64,000 nt of DNA from Crocinitomix catalasitica ATCC 23190 (GTDB lineage: Bacteria > Bacteroidota > Bacteroidia > Flavobacteriales_D > Crocinitomicaceae). A model generated the notes under the pieces. The model saw only the letters and a program-made list of their open reading frames with translations. It did not search any database and had not been told where the DNA came from. This document shows positions 54,846 through 63,363 of the stretch, piece by piece. Within the stretch, counting starts at the first letter, position 1, and every line of letters begins with the position of its first letter. A program made the position numbers and the translations under genes. Where the stretch lies: assembly GCF_000621625.1 (NCBI RefSeq), contig NZ_JHXV01000007.1:124001-188000 (forward strand), written 5' to 3'.

Positions 54846-54897
54846 CGCTCTATCATCCCGACAGCTATCGGGAGAGCTACTCTCGCTTATAATTTTT
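54846..54897. repeat. Duplicated tRNA-Gly 5' end with inserted palindrome
   Basis: Repeats CGCTCTATCA and GAGCTACTCTCGCTTATAAT from the adjoining tRNA-Gly. The three D-loop bases ACT between them are replaced by TCCCGACAGCTATCGGGA (54856-54873). Same replacement as in the tRNA-Leu copies. Confidence 0.8.
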
Positions 54898-55026
54898 CTG
54901 TTTCGTCTTTTTTGACCGTGATCAAGTTTCAACTAAACTGAAAGAATCGTTTTTCTTTCGGGCGACAAATATAGTAGTAATTGTTTAATTACAAAACACA
55001 TTTTCAAAAAAAAATGAAGAATATTT

Positions 55027-55905
55027 TTATTTCAAATGTTTTGCATGTAATTGATGAATCATACCATCTGATAATCCGATCTTTGGCACAAACAATCGTT
55101 TGACTTCCATTTGATTTAAAATTGTTAAAAATATTTGAGCCGCTGGAACAATCACATCTGCTCTATCGGGTTTTAATTGGTATTTAATAATTCTCTCATC
55201 AAAACTCAACGATTTTAAGTCGTCATAAAGTGTGTTGAACTCTTTAATACCGATTGGTAAACTACCTTTTTTACCTAAAATTTTATGAATTTTATTAATA
55301 TTTCCACCGGTGGCAAATACATTATATTTTTTATTCGGCTTAATATTTTTGCTTAACCAATCTGACATGTCCTCCCATGTTTCCGTTGGAACTTTATCTT
55401 TTAAAATTCGAATGGTGCCTATTTGGAATGATTTTGAGCAAATTTTTTCGCCCTTATAGAAAATAGAAATCTCAGTACTACCTCCGCCAACATCTATGAC
55501 AATAAAAGGCTTATTCATATTAAAATCAAGCAAAAGAAAAGACGTGAAGATGATATCTCCTTCTTCTTCTCCATCAATTATTTCAATATTAACGCCGGTT
55601 TCTTGAGCGATCATTTTCTGAATAGCTTTTCCATTCGATGCTTCACGCATAGCAGAAGTCGCACATGCACGCAGATCTTTCACATGAAAGACTTCAGAAA
55701 TTAACTTAAAAGCCAACATTGATTTTTTAAATTCTTCGGCTTTATTTTTGGAAATTTTACCATTTTCAAATACATCCATCCCCAATCTTAAAGGAATACG
55801 TGTATATGATATTTTTTTCACGAAGGCAAAACCTCTGTCATTTGTAACTTCTCCAATTAATAATCGTGCGGCATTGGTACCTATATCTATCGCTCCAAAA
55901 TGCAT
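55027..55905 (-). CDS. Ppx/GppA family phosphatase (exopolyphosphatase-like)
   Basis: Protein of 292 residues of the ASKHA fold, the short Ppx/GppA form. Motifs: phosphate loop AIDIGTNAARLLIG at the N-terminus, LRACATSAMREASNG, and VIDVGGGSTEISIF; EEGDIIF carries the catalytic glutamate region. It would hydrolyse polyphosphate or pppGpp. Its ATG directly abuts the stop of ppk1 on the same strand, so synthesis and degradation of polyphosphate are encoded as one operon. Confidence 0.88.
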   Translation of the reverse strand: MHFGAIDIGTNAARLLIGEVTNDRGFAFVKKISYTRIPLRLGMDVFENGKISKNKAEEFKKSMLAFKLISEVFHVKDLRACATSAMREASNGKAIQKMIAQETGVNIEIIDGEEEGDIIFTSFLLLDFNMNKPFIVIDVGGGSTEISIFYKGEKICSKSFQIGTIRILKDKVPTETWEDMSDWLSKNIKPNKKYNVFATGGNINKIHKILGKKGSLPIGIKEFNTLYDDLKSLSFDERIIKYQLKPDRADVIVPAAQIFLTILNQMEVKRLFVPKIGLSDGMIHQLHAKHLK

Positions 55906-57951
55906 TTATTTAAGCTTTTCTTTAAAATATTTATAAATCTCTACTTGTGCGCTGTATTTAGTTTTAACAACTGATTTTACGTTTTTGTTCGATTGGGTAA
56001 CATCAATCTCACGCGCTTTCTGATTGTCCATTAGACAAGCATCAAGCATAAATTTAAGATCTTTTTGGACTTTTGGATCGTAAATGGGCACAGTAACTTC
56101 AATTCTGCGATCTAAATTCCTTGTCATCCAATCTGCAGAGGATATATAATACTTATTATCGGCTCCGTTTTTAAAATAAATGATTCTTGTATGTTCTAAA
56201 TATTGTCCAACAATACTGCGTATTTTGATATTTTCACTTTGCTTGGGGATACCTGGAACTAAAGCACAGATTCCTCTTATAATACCGTCAATTTTAACGC
56301 CGGCATTAGAAGCCTCGTAAAGTTTTTTTATGATTTTACTGTCTACCAAATTGTTCAATTTGATGATGATATGCGCTTCTTCTCCTTTCTTAGCGAATTC
56401 TATTTCGCGATCAATCATCGCATTTAACTTCCTGCGAATATTAAATGGTGATACCAATAATTCCCTGAAAACACTTCGATCTATATTGTTCTTGAATATT
56501 TTGAAAATCTTTTCTACTTCTCTTGTGATGGAAGGATTCGCAGTCAATAACGAACAGTCGGTATAAATTTTGGCAGTTTTTTCATGAAAATTCCCCGTAC
56601 CAATATGTGCAATGCTCTGTGTTTTATTCCCTGTCTTGCGTTTGATAATGAAAAGTTTGGAATGTACTTTCATATTTGGAATACCAAATAATACATTTAC
56701 GCCATTGTCTTCTAGTACGTTCGACCAATAAATATTATTCGTTTCATCAAATCGGGCTTTTAATTCGATAATAGCCGTCACCTTCACACCGTTCTGCGCA
56801 GCACTTATTAATGCATTAATAATATGTGAATTTGAAGCGACCCTGTATAGGTTTATTTTGATAGAAACCACTTTAGGATCAATCGCTGCTTCACGTAAAA
56901 CATCAATTATGTATTGGAACGATTGGAAAGGGAATGTCAACATAACATCCTCAGAAAGGATGTGTTTTAATAAAGATGTATCTAGGTCTTTTAATTGAGG
57001 ATGTGAAAGTGGTTTGGTTGGTTTAAACGTAAATTGCTTTTCGCCAAAGCTTGGGAATTCCATAAAATCCTTGAAATTATGATATTTACCCCCAGGAATA
57101 ATGTTTCCTCCGGCTTTCAATTTTAATGCGTCCATCAAATATTGCAGTACATCAATAGGCATTGCAGCATCGAAAACAAAACGAACGGTATCACCTTCTT
57201 TTCGCATTTCAATACTGTCCTGCATCTTCTCGACATAACTTTTAGAAATGTCTTCGTCGACCTCTAATTCTGCATCTCTAGTGATCTTAAATGCATTGGC
57301 CTTTATTTCATCATAGCTAAAAATGGAAAATATTTCTTTTAAGTTAAATCGGATGATATCGTCTACTAAGATTAATTTTTTTGGTGCCCCTTCCTGTGTT
57401 GGGATAATAATGAAACGACTGCAACTAGCAGGAATTTCAATTAAGGCATATTTAGTTTTTGACTTGGCAAAATTGGTCATGCGCACAGCCAAATAATTTC
57501 CGCCATCTTTTAATTGAGGAAAGGCGATCTTATCAGAAAGCATAATCGGTACAATCAATGGTCGAACACGTTCTCTAAAAAAGGATTGTGTAAATAATTG
57601 CTCCTCATCGTTTAAATGATTTTCATCCGTTTGCAAGATGTGAAGCTGCTTTAATTCCTTTAGAATCTTTTCATATGCTAAAGCAAAAGTCCGCTGTTGA
57701 TCAATTACAACATTCTTAATTGCTGCAAGTAATTCTGTTGGGGTACCATTAAATCCTTCAACGGTTTTCTTACCAATCAAAATTAATCTTCGAACGGATG
57801 CAGCGCGAACGCGATAAAATTCATCCATGTTGTTCGAGTAAATTCCTAAAAACCTGATGCGCTCAACAATTGGATTGGATGGGTCTAACGACTCCTGCAA
57901 AACTCTTTCATTGAAGGATAGCCAGCTTAATTCACGATTGAATAACTTCAT
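55906..57951 (-). CDS. ppk1: Polyphosphate kinase
   Basis: Enzyme of 681 residues that polymerises the terminal phosphate of ATP into polyphosphate. It begins FNRELSWLSFNERVLQE, a hallmark of Ppk1. The two phospholipase-D-like histidine motifs are visible: MKVHSKLFIIKRKTG with IAHIGTGNFHEKTAKIYTD (autophosphorylated His), and YLEHTRIIYFKNG later. Length is normal. First gene of the ppk1-ppx pair. Confidence 0.95.
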   Translation of the reverse strand: MKLFNRELSWLSFNERVLQESLDPSNPIVERIRFLGIYSNNMDEFYRVRAASVRRLILIGKKTVEGFNGTPTELLAAIKNVVIDQQRTFALAYEKILKELKQLHILQTDENHLNDEEQLFTQSFFRERVRPLIVPIMLSDKIAFPQLKDGGNYLAVRMTNFAKSKTKYALIEIPASCSRFIIIPTQEGAPKKLILVDDIIRFNLKEIFSIFSYDEIKANAFKITRDAELEVDEDISKSYVEKMQDSIEMRKEGDTVRFVFDAAMPIDVLQYLMDALKLKAGGNIIPGGKYHNFKDFMEFPSFGEKQFTFKPTKPLSHPQLKDLDTSLLKHILSEDVMLTFPFQSFQYIIDVLREAAIDPKVVSIKINLYRVASNSHIINALISAAQNGVKVTAIIELKARFDETNNIYWSNVLEDNGVNVLFGIPNMKVHSKLFIIKRKTGNKTQSIAHIGTGNFHEKTAKIYTDCSLLTANPSITREVEKIFKIFKNNIDRSVFRELLVSPFNIRRKLNAMIDREIEFAKKGEEAHIIIKLNNLVDSKIIKKLYEASNAGVKIDGIIRGICALVPGIPKQSENIKIRSIVGQYLEHTRIIYFKNGADNKYYISSADWMTRNLDRRIEVTVPIYDPKVQKDLKFMLDACLMDNQKAREIDVTQSNKNVKSVVKTKYSAQVEIYKYFKEKLK

Positions 57952-58004
57952 TTAATTAATAGCGATAAATTTAACTTATTTTAAAAACGATCTTTTATAA
58001 AATA

Positions 58005-58040
58005 AAAACACCAGCTAACAAATTAGCTGGTGTTTTCACC
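58005..58040. terminator. Hairpin terminator between divergent-side neighbours
   Basis: AAAACACCAGCTAA pairs exactly with TTAGCTGGTGTTTT around CAAA. It lies just downstream of the minus-strand LuxE-like gene (58182) and upstream of ppk1, so it most likely ends the LuxE-like transcript. Confidence 0.8.
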
Positions 58041-58181
58041 TCAAAAAACTATGTTTCCATGAAAAAACATATTCAAAGTTAAAGTAAAAAACTTATTAAC
58101 CAAATTTATTGAGATTATTTTACAGTTATATTTTTGTTTTCTGATGTTATTCGACCAAAACAGTACGTTTGCGACTGATGC

Positions 58182-59171
58182 TTACTGCACTAAAAAATTA
58201 CAACCACGTAAATCAGCATTGTCGTAACGTCCAAGGATTTCAATATGGTCTCCAGTTATCTTACCTAAGTCTTGTGTTTCTATAAAAGCACAAGAATGAA
58301 TATTAGCAAGGTCTATAATATTAATCCCGCCTGATTTCCGTTGGGTATAGTTAAAAGGATCATTGTATTCGCGCGTGAAAAACTTCATCCAAGGTGGGCA
58401 AGAAAATTGTGTGCCTGTGCTATAAGCCTGAGATAATAATTCGGTCATTCCATATTCCGAATAAATTTCTTTGACATTGAATCCCGCTTTTAAGGTTTCA
58501 TGCAAAACATCCTTCGTCAATTCTTTTCTTTTGCCTTTCATTCCCCCTGTCTCTAATATGATACATCCGGAAAGATCTGGATGATATTCCTCTAAAAGAT
58601 CAAGTAAGGCATAAGTAACGCCGAAGAGTATTATTTTTTTATCCTTATTATCTGCTATGATTTGCAATAATTTTTCATCTTCATTTAAAAAAAAGCCACT
58701 CTCACTATATTGAGATGCTTGAATTAAATGATCAACCATATAAATCAATGATGAACCTGTCCGTTCTAAATATGAAGGTAATAATCCTAGAAAAATATAA
58801 TCTTTAGGATCTCCAAAATATGCTGTAAAGTATTGCATAAAAGAGATTTCATATAACTTCAGATCGAATATCTCATGTCGGCTATTAATGCCACCTGTAC
58901 CGCTACTAGTAAAAACAATTTCTGGTTCTCCTTCAAAGCATTTTACATCGTGTGTTTTGAAAAAAGAAATGGGAAGAAAAGGAATTTTAGAATAATGATC
59001 AATGTTATTCTTTTCTATTTTGATCAAATCGCAATAATCATGATATACAGCATTGTTAGCATATTGGAAGTGGAATAAATCCAAAGCCATTTTATTGAAG
59101 CTAGCATCAGAATCGATCTCAAAAATTTTATTTGGATGCCAAGGTAATTTATATGAATTATTTTCGTTCAA
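58182..59171 (-). CDS. LuxE/PaaK-like acyl-protein synthetase
   Basis: Protein of 329 residues of the LuxE branch of the adenylate-forming superfamily. Start codon is TTG (59171), with a stop in frame two codons upstream. Motifs: IVFTSSGTGGINSRHEI (nucleotide loop), CIILETGGMKGKRKEL and EIYSEYGMTELLSQAY. In Bacteroidota such proteins are single genes of unknown acyl substrate; no luxCDAB partners are present here. Cytoplasmic. Confidence 0.8.
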   Translation of the reverse strand: MNENNSYKLPWHPNKIFEIDSDASFNKMALDLFHFQYANNAVYHDYCDLIKIEKNNIDHYSKIPFLPISFFKTHDVKCFEGEPEIVFTSSGTGGINSRHEIFDLKLYEISFMQYFTAYFGDPKDYIFLGLLPSYLERTGSSLIYMVDHLIQASQYSESGFFLNEDEKLLQIIADNKDKKIILFGVTYALLDLLEEYHPDLSGCIILETGGMKGKRKELTKDVLHETLKAGFNVKEIYSEYGMTELLSQAYSTGTQFSCPPWMKFFTREYNDPFNYTQRKSGGINIIDLANIHSCAFIETQDLGKITGDHIEILGRYDNADLRGCNFLVQ

Positions 59172-59208
59172 ATTTTATTGGTAACTTTATTATCGCAAAT
59201 TGCTATTG

Positions 59209-59712
59209 ATGAGAACAAAATTAGTTTTTATTTTTTCCTTTATCGCTACGATATCAATTCTTTCTTCTTGTTTTAAGAATGAAGAATATCCGAACGAGCC
59301 AATTATTTCGAATCCTCAAGTGTTTTTCTCGGGAGATAGTTTGAAATTAACATTCGACTTTACTGATGGTGATGGTGATATTGGATTGGATCCGGATGAA
59401 CTAGATTCACCTTTTGACGCAGATTCATATTTCTACTATAATCTTTATATTGATTATTTTGAGAAAGACGATGAAGATGGATGGGTGAGGGGCTTAGATT
59501 TTTTAGGCGATTCTATTTCGTTTAAATACCGCATAAAACCGATAATTGTTAAAGGGAAGGCACGTGGAATAAAAGGAACAACAGAGGTTTATATTAACGA
59601 GTTTTATAATAAATTATCTGACGATTCTGACACGATAAAGTACCAGATTTCTTTTATCGATAAAGCACTAAATATTAGTAATATCATAGAAACAAACGAA
59701 ATTCTACCTTGA
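59209..59712 (+). CDS. Hypothetical lipoprotein
   Basis: Protein of 167 residues from ATG 59209, with lipobox ISILSSCFKNE. The mature part has a calcium-binding-like acidic stretch (FDFTDGDGDIGLDPDE), and later KYRIKPIIVKGKARGIKG. Similar short Bacteroidota lipoproteins with a DGDGDIG motif are common and uncharacterised. Divergent to the LuxE-like gene, sharing a 37-bp region. Confidence 0.65.
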   Translation: MRTKLVFIFSFIATISILSSCFKNEEYPNEPIISNPQVFFSGDSLKLTFDFTDGDGDIGLDPDELDSPFDADSYFYYNLYIDYFEKDDEDGWVRGLDFLGDSISFKYRIKPIIVKGKARGIKGTTEVYINEFYNKLSDDSDTIKYQISFIDKALNISNIIETNEILP

Positions 59713-59758
59713 GTCTAATTTTTAGATTAATTTAGTTCTTGTTTTTGTAAAGTCATTT

Positions 59759-60631
59759 ATGCTCATCTACATTTTGTCTCGAGGTGCCAATTTATATTCG
59801 ACTACTCGATTGTATCAAGCGGCTTTTGCCAAAAAGCATAATGTGCGGATTATCGATCATATGCATTGTGATCTTTTAATAGAAGACGGGATTTATAAAG
59901 TGATTTTTAACGGAGAAGTACTCATTCGTCCAGACGCAGTAATAGCGAGAATTGGAAGTTCGAATACTTATTATGGAACCACTGTTGTAAAGCATTTTGA
60001 GGAGATGAAAGTCCCCGTTTATAATACTTCAAAAGGAATTTTAGCATCCAGAGATAAGTTCAGGTCGATGCAAATTCTGGCAGCGAGTAAAATAAGAATT
60101 CCAAAGACTTACTTTTCGTACGATTTACATCAAGCAGAACGCATCATTGCTCAAAAATTTAATTACCCTGTAATCGCAAAATTGATTGAAGGAACGCAGG
60201 GAGCAGGTGTTTATTTATTGAACAATCAAATTGAAGCAAATAATGCTTTTAACAAGTTTATTTCTGATAATACTAAAGTGTTGTTGCAAGAATTTATTGC
60301 CGAATTTAAAGGGAAAGACATTCGTGCTTTTGTTATTGGCGGAAAAGTAGTCGCAGCAATGATGAGGATCGCTGAAGGAGATGAATTTCGGTCGAATTTA
60401 CACCGAGGTGGTAGGGGGGAGAAAATTGTATTGTCTGAAGAGGAAAAAGAAATGGCCGTTCGCTCTGTAAAAGCATTGGGATTAAAAATAGGTGGTGTTG
60501 ATATTTTAAGATCTAAAAAAGGATCGATGGTGATTGAGGTGAATTCGTCGCCTGGATTAGAAGGAATTGAAGCAGTTACAGAAATAGCGGTGGCAGATAA
60601 AATAATAACATATATAGAAGAACATATTTAA
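59759..60631 (+). CDS. rimK: RimK-type ATP-grasp ligase
   Basis: Enzyme of 290 residues of the RimK ATP-grasp family, which adds amino acids (glutamate to ribosomal protein S6 in E. coli). Visible are the preATP-grasp part (ILSRGANLYSTTRLYQAAF), the nucleotide loop VIAKLIEGTQGAGVYLL, QEFIAEFKGKDIRAFVIG, the magnesium site VIEVNSSPGLEGIE and the RRGGRGEK-like loop HRGGRGEKIVL. Followed after 7 bp by an aspartoacylase-like hydrolase gene, a common pairing. Actual substrate in this organism is not proven. Confidence 0.88.
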   Translation: MLIYILSRGANLYSTTRLYQAAFAKKHNVRIIDHMHCDLLIEDGIYKVIFNGEVLIRPDAVIARIGSSNTYYGTTVVKHFEEMKVPVYNTSKGILASRDKFRSMQILAASKIRIPKTYFSYDLHQAERIIAQKFNYPVIAKLIEGTQGAGVYLLNNQIEANNAFNKFISDNTKVLLQEFIAEFKGKDIRAFVIGGKVVAAMMRIAEGDEFRSNLHRGGRGEKIVLSEEEKEMAVRSVKALGLKIGGVDILRSKKGSMVIEVNSSPGLEGIEAVTEIAVADKIITYIEEHI

Positions 60632-60638
60632 ATAAATT

Positions 60639-61571
60639 ATGGAATTAAATGGTCGAATAATTAATCCTGGAGAAAGATGTGTGGTACAGATTCCTGTTGC
60701 CAATTTACCATCTGGAACGGAGATTAATTTACATGCACATGTCTTTAATAGTAAAGAGCCTGGGCAAACAATTTTATTAACTGGCGGCGTTCATGGTGAC
60801 GAAATTAATGGCATCGAAATTGTTCGACGTGCTATTAAATCACCTAAAGTTAGAAACCTTAAAAGAGGAACTATTATTGCCATTCCACTGGTGAATGTTT
60901 ATGGATTTATAAATTTTTCACGTGCTTTTCCTGACGGGAAAGATGTAAATAGAAGTTTTCCGGGAACAAAGAATGGATCATTGGCATCGCGAATAGCATA
61001 TACGTTTACGAATAAAATTCTTCCACATGCCGACTATTGTATGGATTTTCATACTGGTGGAAGGAGTATCTATAATTATCCGCAAGTACGATTCGATAAA
61101 AAAGATTTATTGAGTAAAGAATTGGCGCAAACATTCGAGATGCCTTATTTAATTGAATCATCTCATATATCGAATTCGTTGCGTAAAACTGCTTTTTCTA
61201 AAAATATTCCGATGATTGTTTTTGAAGGTGGTGAATCTTCTCGAATAGATGAGTACTCAATTAGCGAAGCATTAAAAGGAATTGAAAGAGTATTGGTTGA
61301 AAAAGGAATGATAGAAAAGGAGATTGTTAAAGGCGAGTCCAAAGAAATACATGAAAAATCGTGGGTTAGGGCTAATAAATCTGGAATTTTTATCGCAAAA
61401 AAGCTATCAGGAGACTATGTAGAGAAGGGAGATGAATTAGGCGCAATTACAGATCCTAATAATTCTTATCAAAGTAAAGTCACTGCTAAAGCTGCAGGTT
61501 ATATTTTTGGACACAATAATAACCCCGTTGTAAATAAGGGAGATGCCCTTTATCATATTGGTAATATTTAA
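60639..61571 (+). CDS. Succinylglutamate desuccinylase/aspartoacylase-like zinc hydrolase
   Basis: Protein of 310 residues of the M14-like AstE/AspA family. Zinc ligands H52 and E55 are in LLTGGVHGDEINGIE, with a later His in CMDFHTGGRSIYNYP; substrate arginine/asparagine in FPDGKDVNRSFPG. The C-terminal 80 residues form a barrel-sandwich-like domain (SGIFIAKKLSGDYVEKGDEL). Such proteins are often beside rimK and may remove the added amino acid; that link is inference. Part of a three-gene run 59759-62461. Confidence 0.85.
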   Translation: MELNGRIINPGERCVVQIPVANLPSGTEINLHAHVFNSKEPGQTILLTGGVHGDEINGIEIVRRAIKSPKVRNLKRGTIIAIPLVNVYGFINFSRAFPDGKDVNRSFPGTKNGSLASRIAYTFTNKILPHADYCMDFHTGGRSIYNYPQVRFDKKDLLSKELAQTFEMPYLIESSHISNSLRKTAFSKNIPMIVFEGGESSRIDEYSISEALKGIERVLVEKGMIEKEIVKGESKEIHEKSWVRANKSGIFIAKKLSGDYVEKGDELGAITDPNNSYQSKVTAKAAGYIFGHNNNPVVNKGDALYHIGNI

Positions 61572-61579
61572 TATTTAAG

Positions 61580-62461
61580 ATGGATTTTATACTGTACAAT
61601 GTTTCAAAAGAAACGATAAAAGATTTTAATACTTTTCTGAACGAACTGAATGGAATTGTTCAATTGATTTCGGTGGTTGATGCACCTGGATTGGCGAACG
61701 TACCTTTGGTGAGTGATGACAATAAAATATTCCGATTTACAGCCAGTGAAAACGATTATACAATTGATTTTTATGGGGAGATTTTAGCCGAGGAAAAAGT
61801 GGTGGATTTTGGACTAAAATTCAAAAATAAGTCGATTTTCTCTGTCAATGCTGTTGAGAAATTGGGTGGTGCTTTTAATATTGCTTTCAAGTTGAATACA
61901 GACAATGAGTCTACCATTCGACAAGAGATTGAGCGCACATTTATTGAGATGGATGAGCCGATTAACTTCGATCATCAGGCCGCAGAAATACCGTCTGAAT
62001 TAAACACAACTGTTGAAACGAATAGCATACCTGTCCCTGTAAGCACTGTAGATAATGATGTGCAGGCGGTTGCAAATAATGCTGAGGCATTAGTTGAAGA
62101 AGTAGATTTCGAAATAAATCAATTCGATTTAGGGGATGACTTGATTTTAAAATTGAATGCAGCTGCACATGATTTAACAAGAGGTGCAGCACCAGAATTT
62201 AGTGTAAGTCAATTGAAAGAAACAACTTTAGAGAACGGTGCGAATATTAAATTAGTGGACTTAGAAAATAGTACGCATAAACTAATTTATCGAAACGGTA
62301 GTCTTGGTGATTTGTCTGAGATTAGCTTTTTTGTTGAGACGAAATCAGCAGATTTAATTGCTGAGGTTTATTTAAGTTCTGAAGGTCGTGCAAGATTCAT
62401 TTCAAACTATCAAAATAAAGCGGGGAATATTAAAACAATACGCGCTATTATTGGGTTGTAG
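61580..62461 (+). CDS. Hypothetical protein downstream of rimK
   Basis: Protein of 293 residues with no signal peptide or membrane helix. The N-terminal 115 residues are a compact alpha/beta segment (KIFRFTASENDYTIDFYGEI). A low-complexity linker rich in V, P, N and E follows (about 125-175). The C-terminal domain (DLIAEVYLSSEGRARFISN) closes with TIRAIIGL. Not recognised. It lies 8 bp after the aspartoacylase-like gene and is probably cotranscribed with it and rimK. Confidence 0.6.
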   Translation: MDFILYNVSKETIKDFNTFLNELNGIVQLISVVDAPGLANVPLVSDDNKIFRFTASENDYTIDFYGEILAEEKVVDFGLKFKNKSIFSVNAVEKLGGAFNIAFKLNTDNESTIRQEIERTFIEMDEPINFDHQAAEIPSELNTTVETNSIPVPVSTVDNDVQAVANNAEALVEEVDFEINQFDLGDDLILKLNAAAHDLTRGAAPEFSVSQLKETTLENGANIKLVDLENSTHKLIYRNGSLGDLSEISFFVETKSADLIAEVYLSSEGRARFISNYQNKAGNIKTIRAIIGL

Positions 62462-62604
62462 TTGTTAGGTTATAGTTTTTCATAATTGTGATTAAAATAG
62501 TTTAAATCATTGACTTCCGTTAACAACCTTGTGAAACTTTACAACTAACCCCTAACCCCTCGTCCTTCGAAGCCATAGCGTAGGAGGAACTAACCACTAA
62601 CCGA
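62462..62604. repeat. Convergent intergenic region with CTAACC-type repeats
   Basis: Contains AACTAACCCCTAACCCCTC and GGAACTAACCACTAACCGAC, short degenerate CTAACC repeats that are common between genes in Flavobacteriia. It separates convergent genes; no clear hairpin terminator is seen. Confidence 0.45.
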
Positions 62605-63363
62605 CTACAACAAAAACTCTAACACCGTATTATAAAACTCTTCAGGCGCTTCGGCATGAATCCAATGGCCAGATTCTTCGATTGTATAAATAGTAGAATT
62701 CGGAAATTTCGTTTTAATATCCTCAAAATCCGATGCAACAATATAATTCGATTTTCCACCACGCATAAATAGTGTATTGGTCACAATTCTATCGAATTCA
62801 ATCGCGTCAACAATAGATTCTATCTCCCTTGTTAATACAGGGATATTAATACGCCACCCCAATTGGCCTTTTTCAACCCAATATAAATTCTTCAATAAAA
62901 ATTGTCGTACACCGATTTCTGGAATGGAATCCGCCAATATTTTATCCGCCGCACCTCTTGATTTAACAACAGAAAGGTCAATCGAATTTAAGCCGCCTAA
63001 AATGGCATCATGATGTAAAGGATATTTTTTATGACCGATATCAGCGACAACCATTCTGTCAATGCGTTCGGGATACAAAGCTGCAAAACCAATAGCTGTT
63101 TTTCCACCCATCGAATGGCCCAATAAATTGAATTTATCCAATCCTAAATCATCTACCAATTCCTTTAAATCAGCAACCATTAAATCATAACTAAACGAAT
63201 CGCTATGCGGTGAATGTCCGTGATTTCTTTGGTCAACAAAATAAACCGTGAAATGTTCTGCAAATTTTTTGCCTAATGTTTGCCAATTGTCGGCAGAACC
63301 AAAAAGACCATGTAGAATAATTAACGGTTCACCTTCTCCTATTTTTCGGTAGTGTAATTTCAT
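62605..63363 (-). CDS. ybfF: Alpha/beta hydrolase (YbfF-like esterase)
   Basis: Protein of 252 residues. Oxyanion motif ILHGLFGSADNW, then YFVDQRNHGHSPHSD, nucleophile LLGHSMGGKTAIGFA, and the catalytic histidine in IEESGHWIHAEAPEEF. These match the YbfF esterase family. Its ATG abuts the pdxJ stop codon, giving an operon with pdxJ. Substrate not established. Confidence 0.85.
   Translation of the reverse strand: MKLHYRKIGEGEPLIILHGLFGSADNWQTLGKKFAEHFTVYFVDQRNHGHSPHSDSFSYDLMVADLKELVDDLGLDKFNLLGHSMGGKTAIGFAALYPERIDRMVVADIGHKKYPLHHDAILGGLNSIDLSVVKSRGAADKILADSIPEIGVRQFLLKNLYWVEKGQLGWRINIPVLTREIESIVDAIEFDRIVTNTLFMRGGKSNYIVASDFEDIKTKFPNSTIYTIEESGHWIHAEAPEEFYNTVLEFLL

Noticed and set aside
58182-59171. 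Luciferase (lux) operon
   Set aside because: Only a LuxE-like synthetase is present; there are no luxA, luxB, luxC or luxD homologues nearby.
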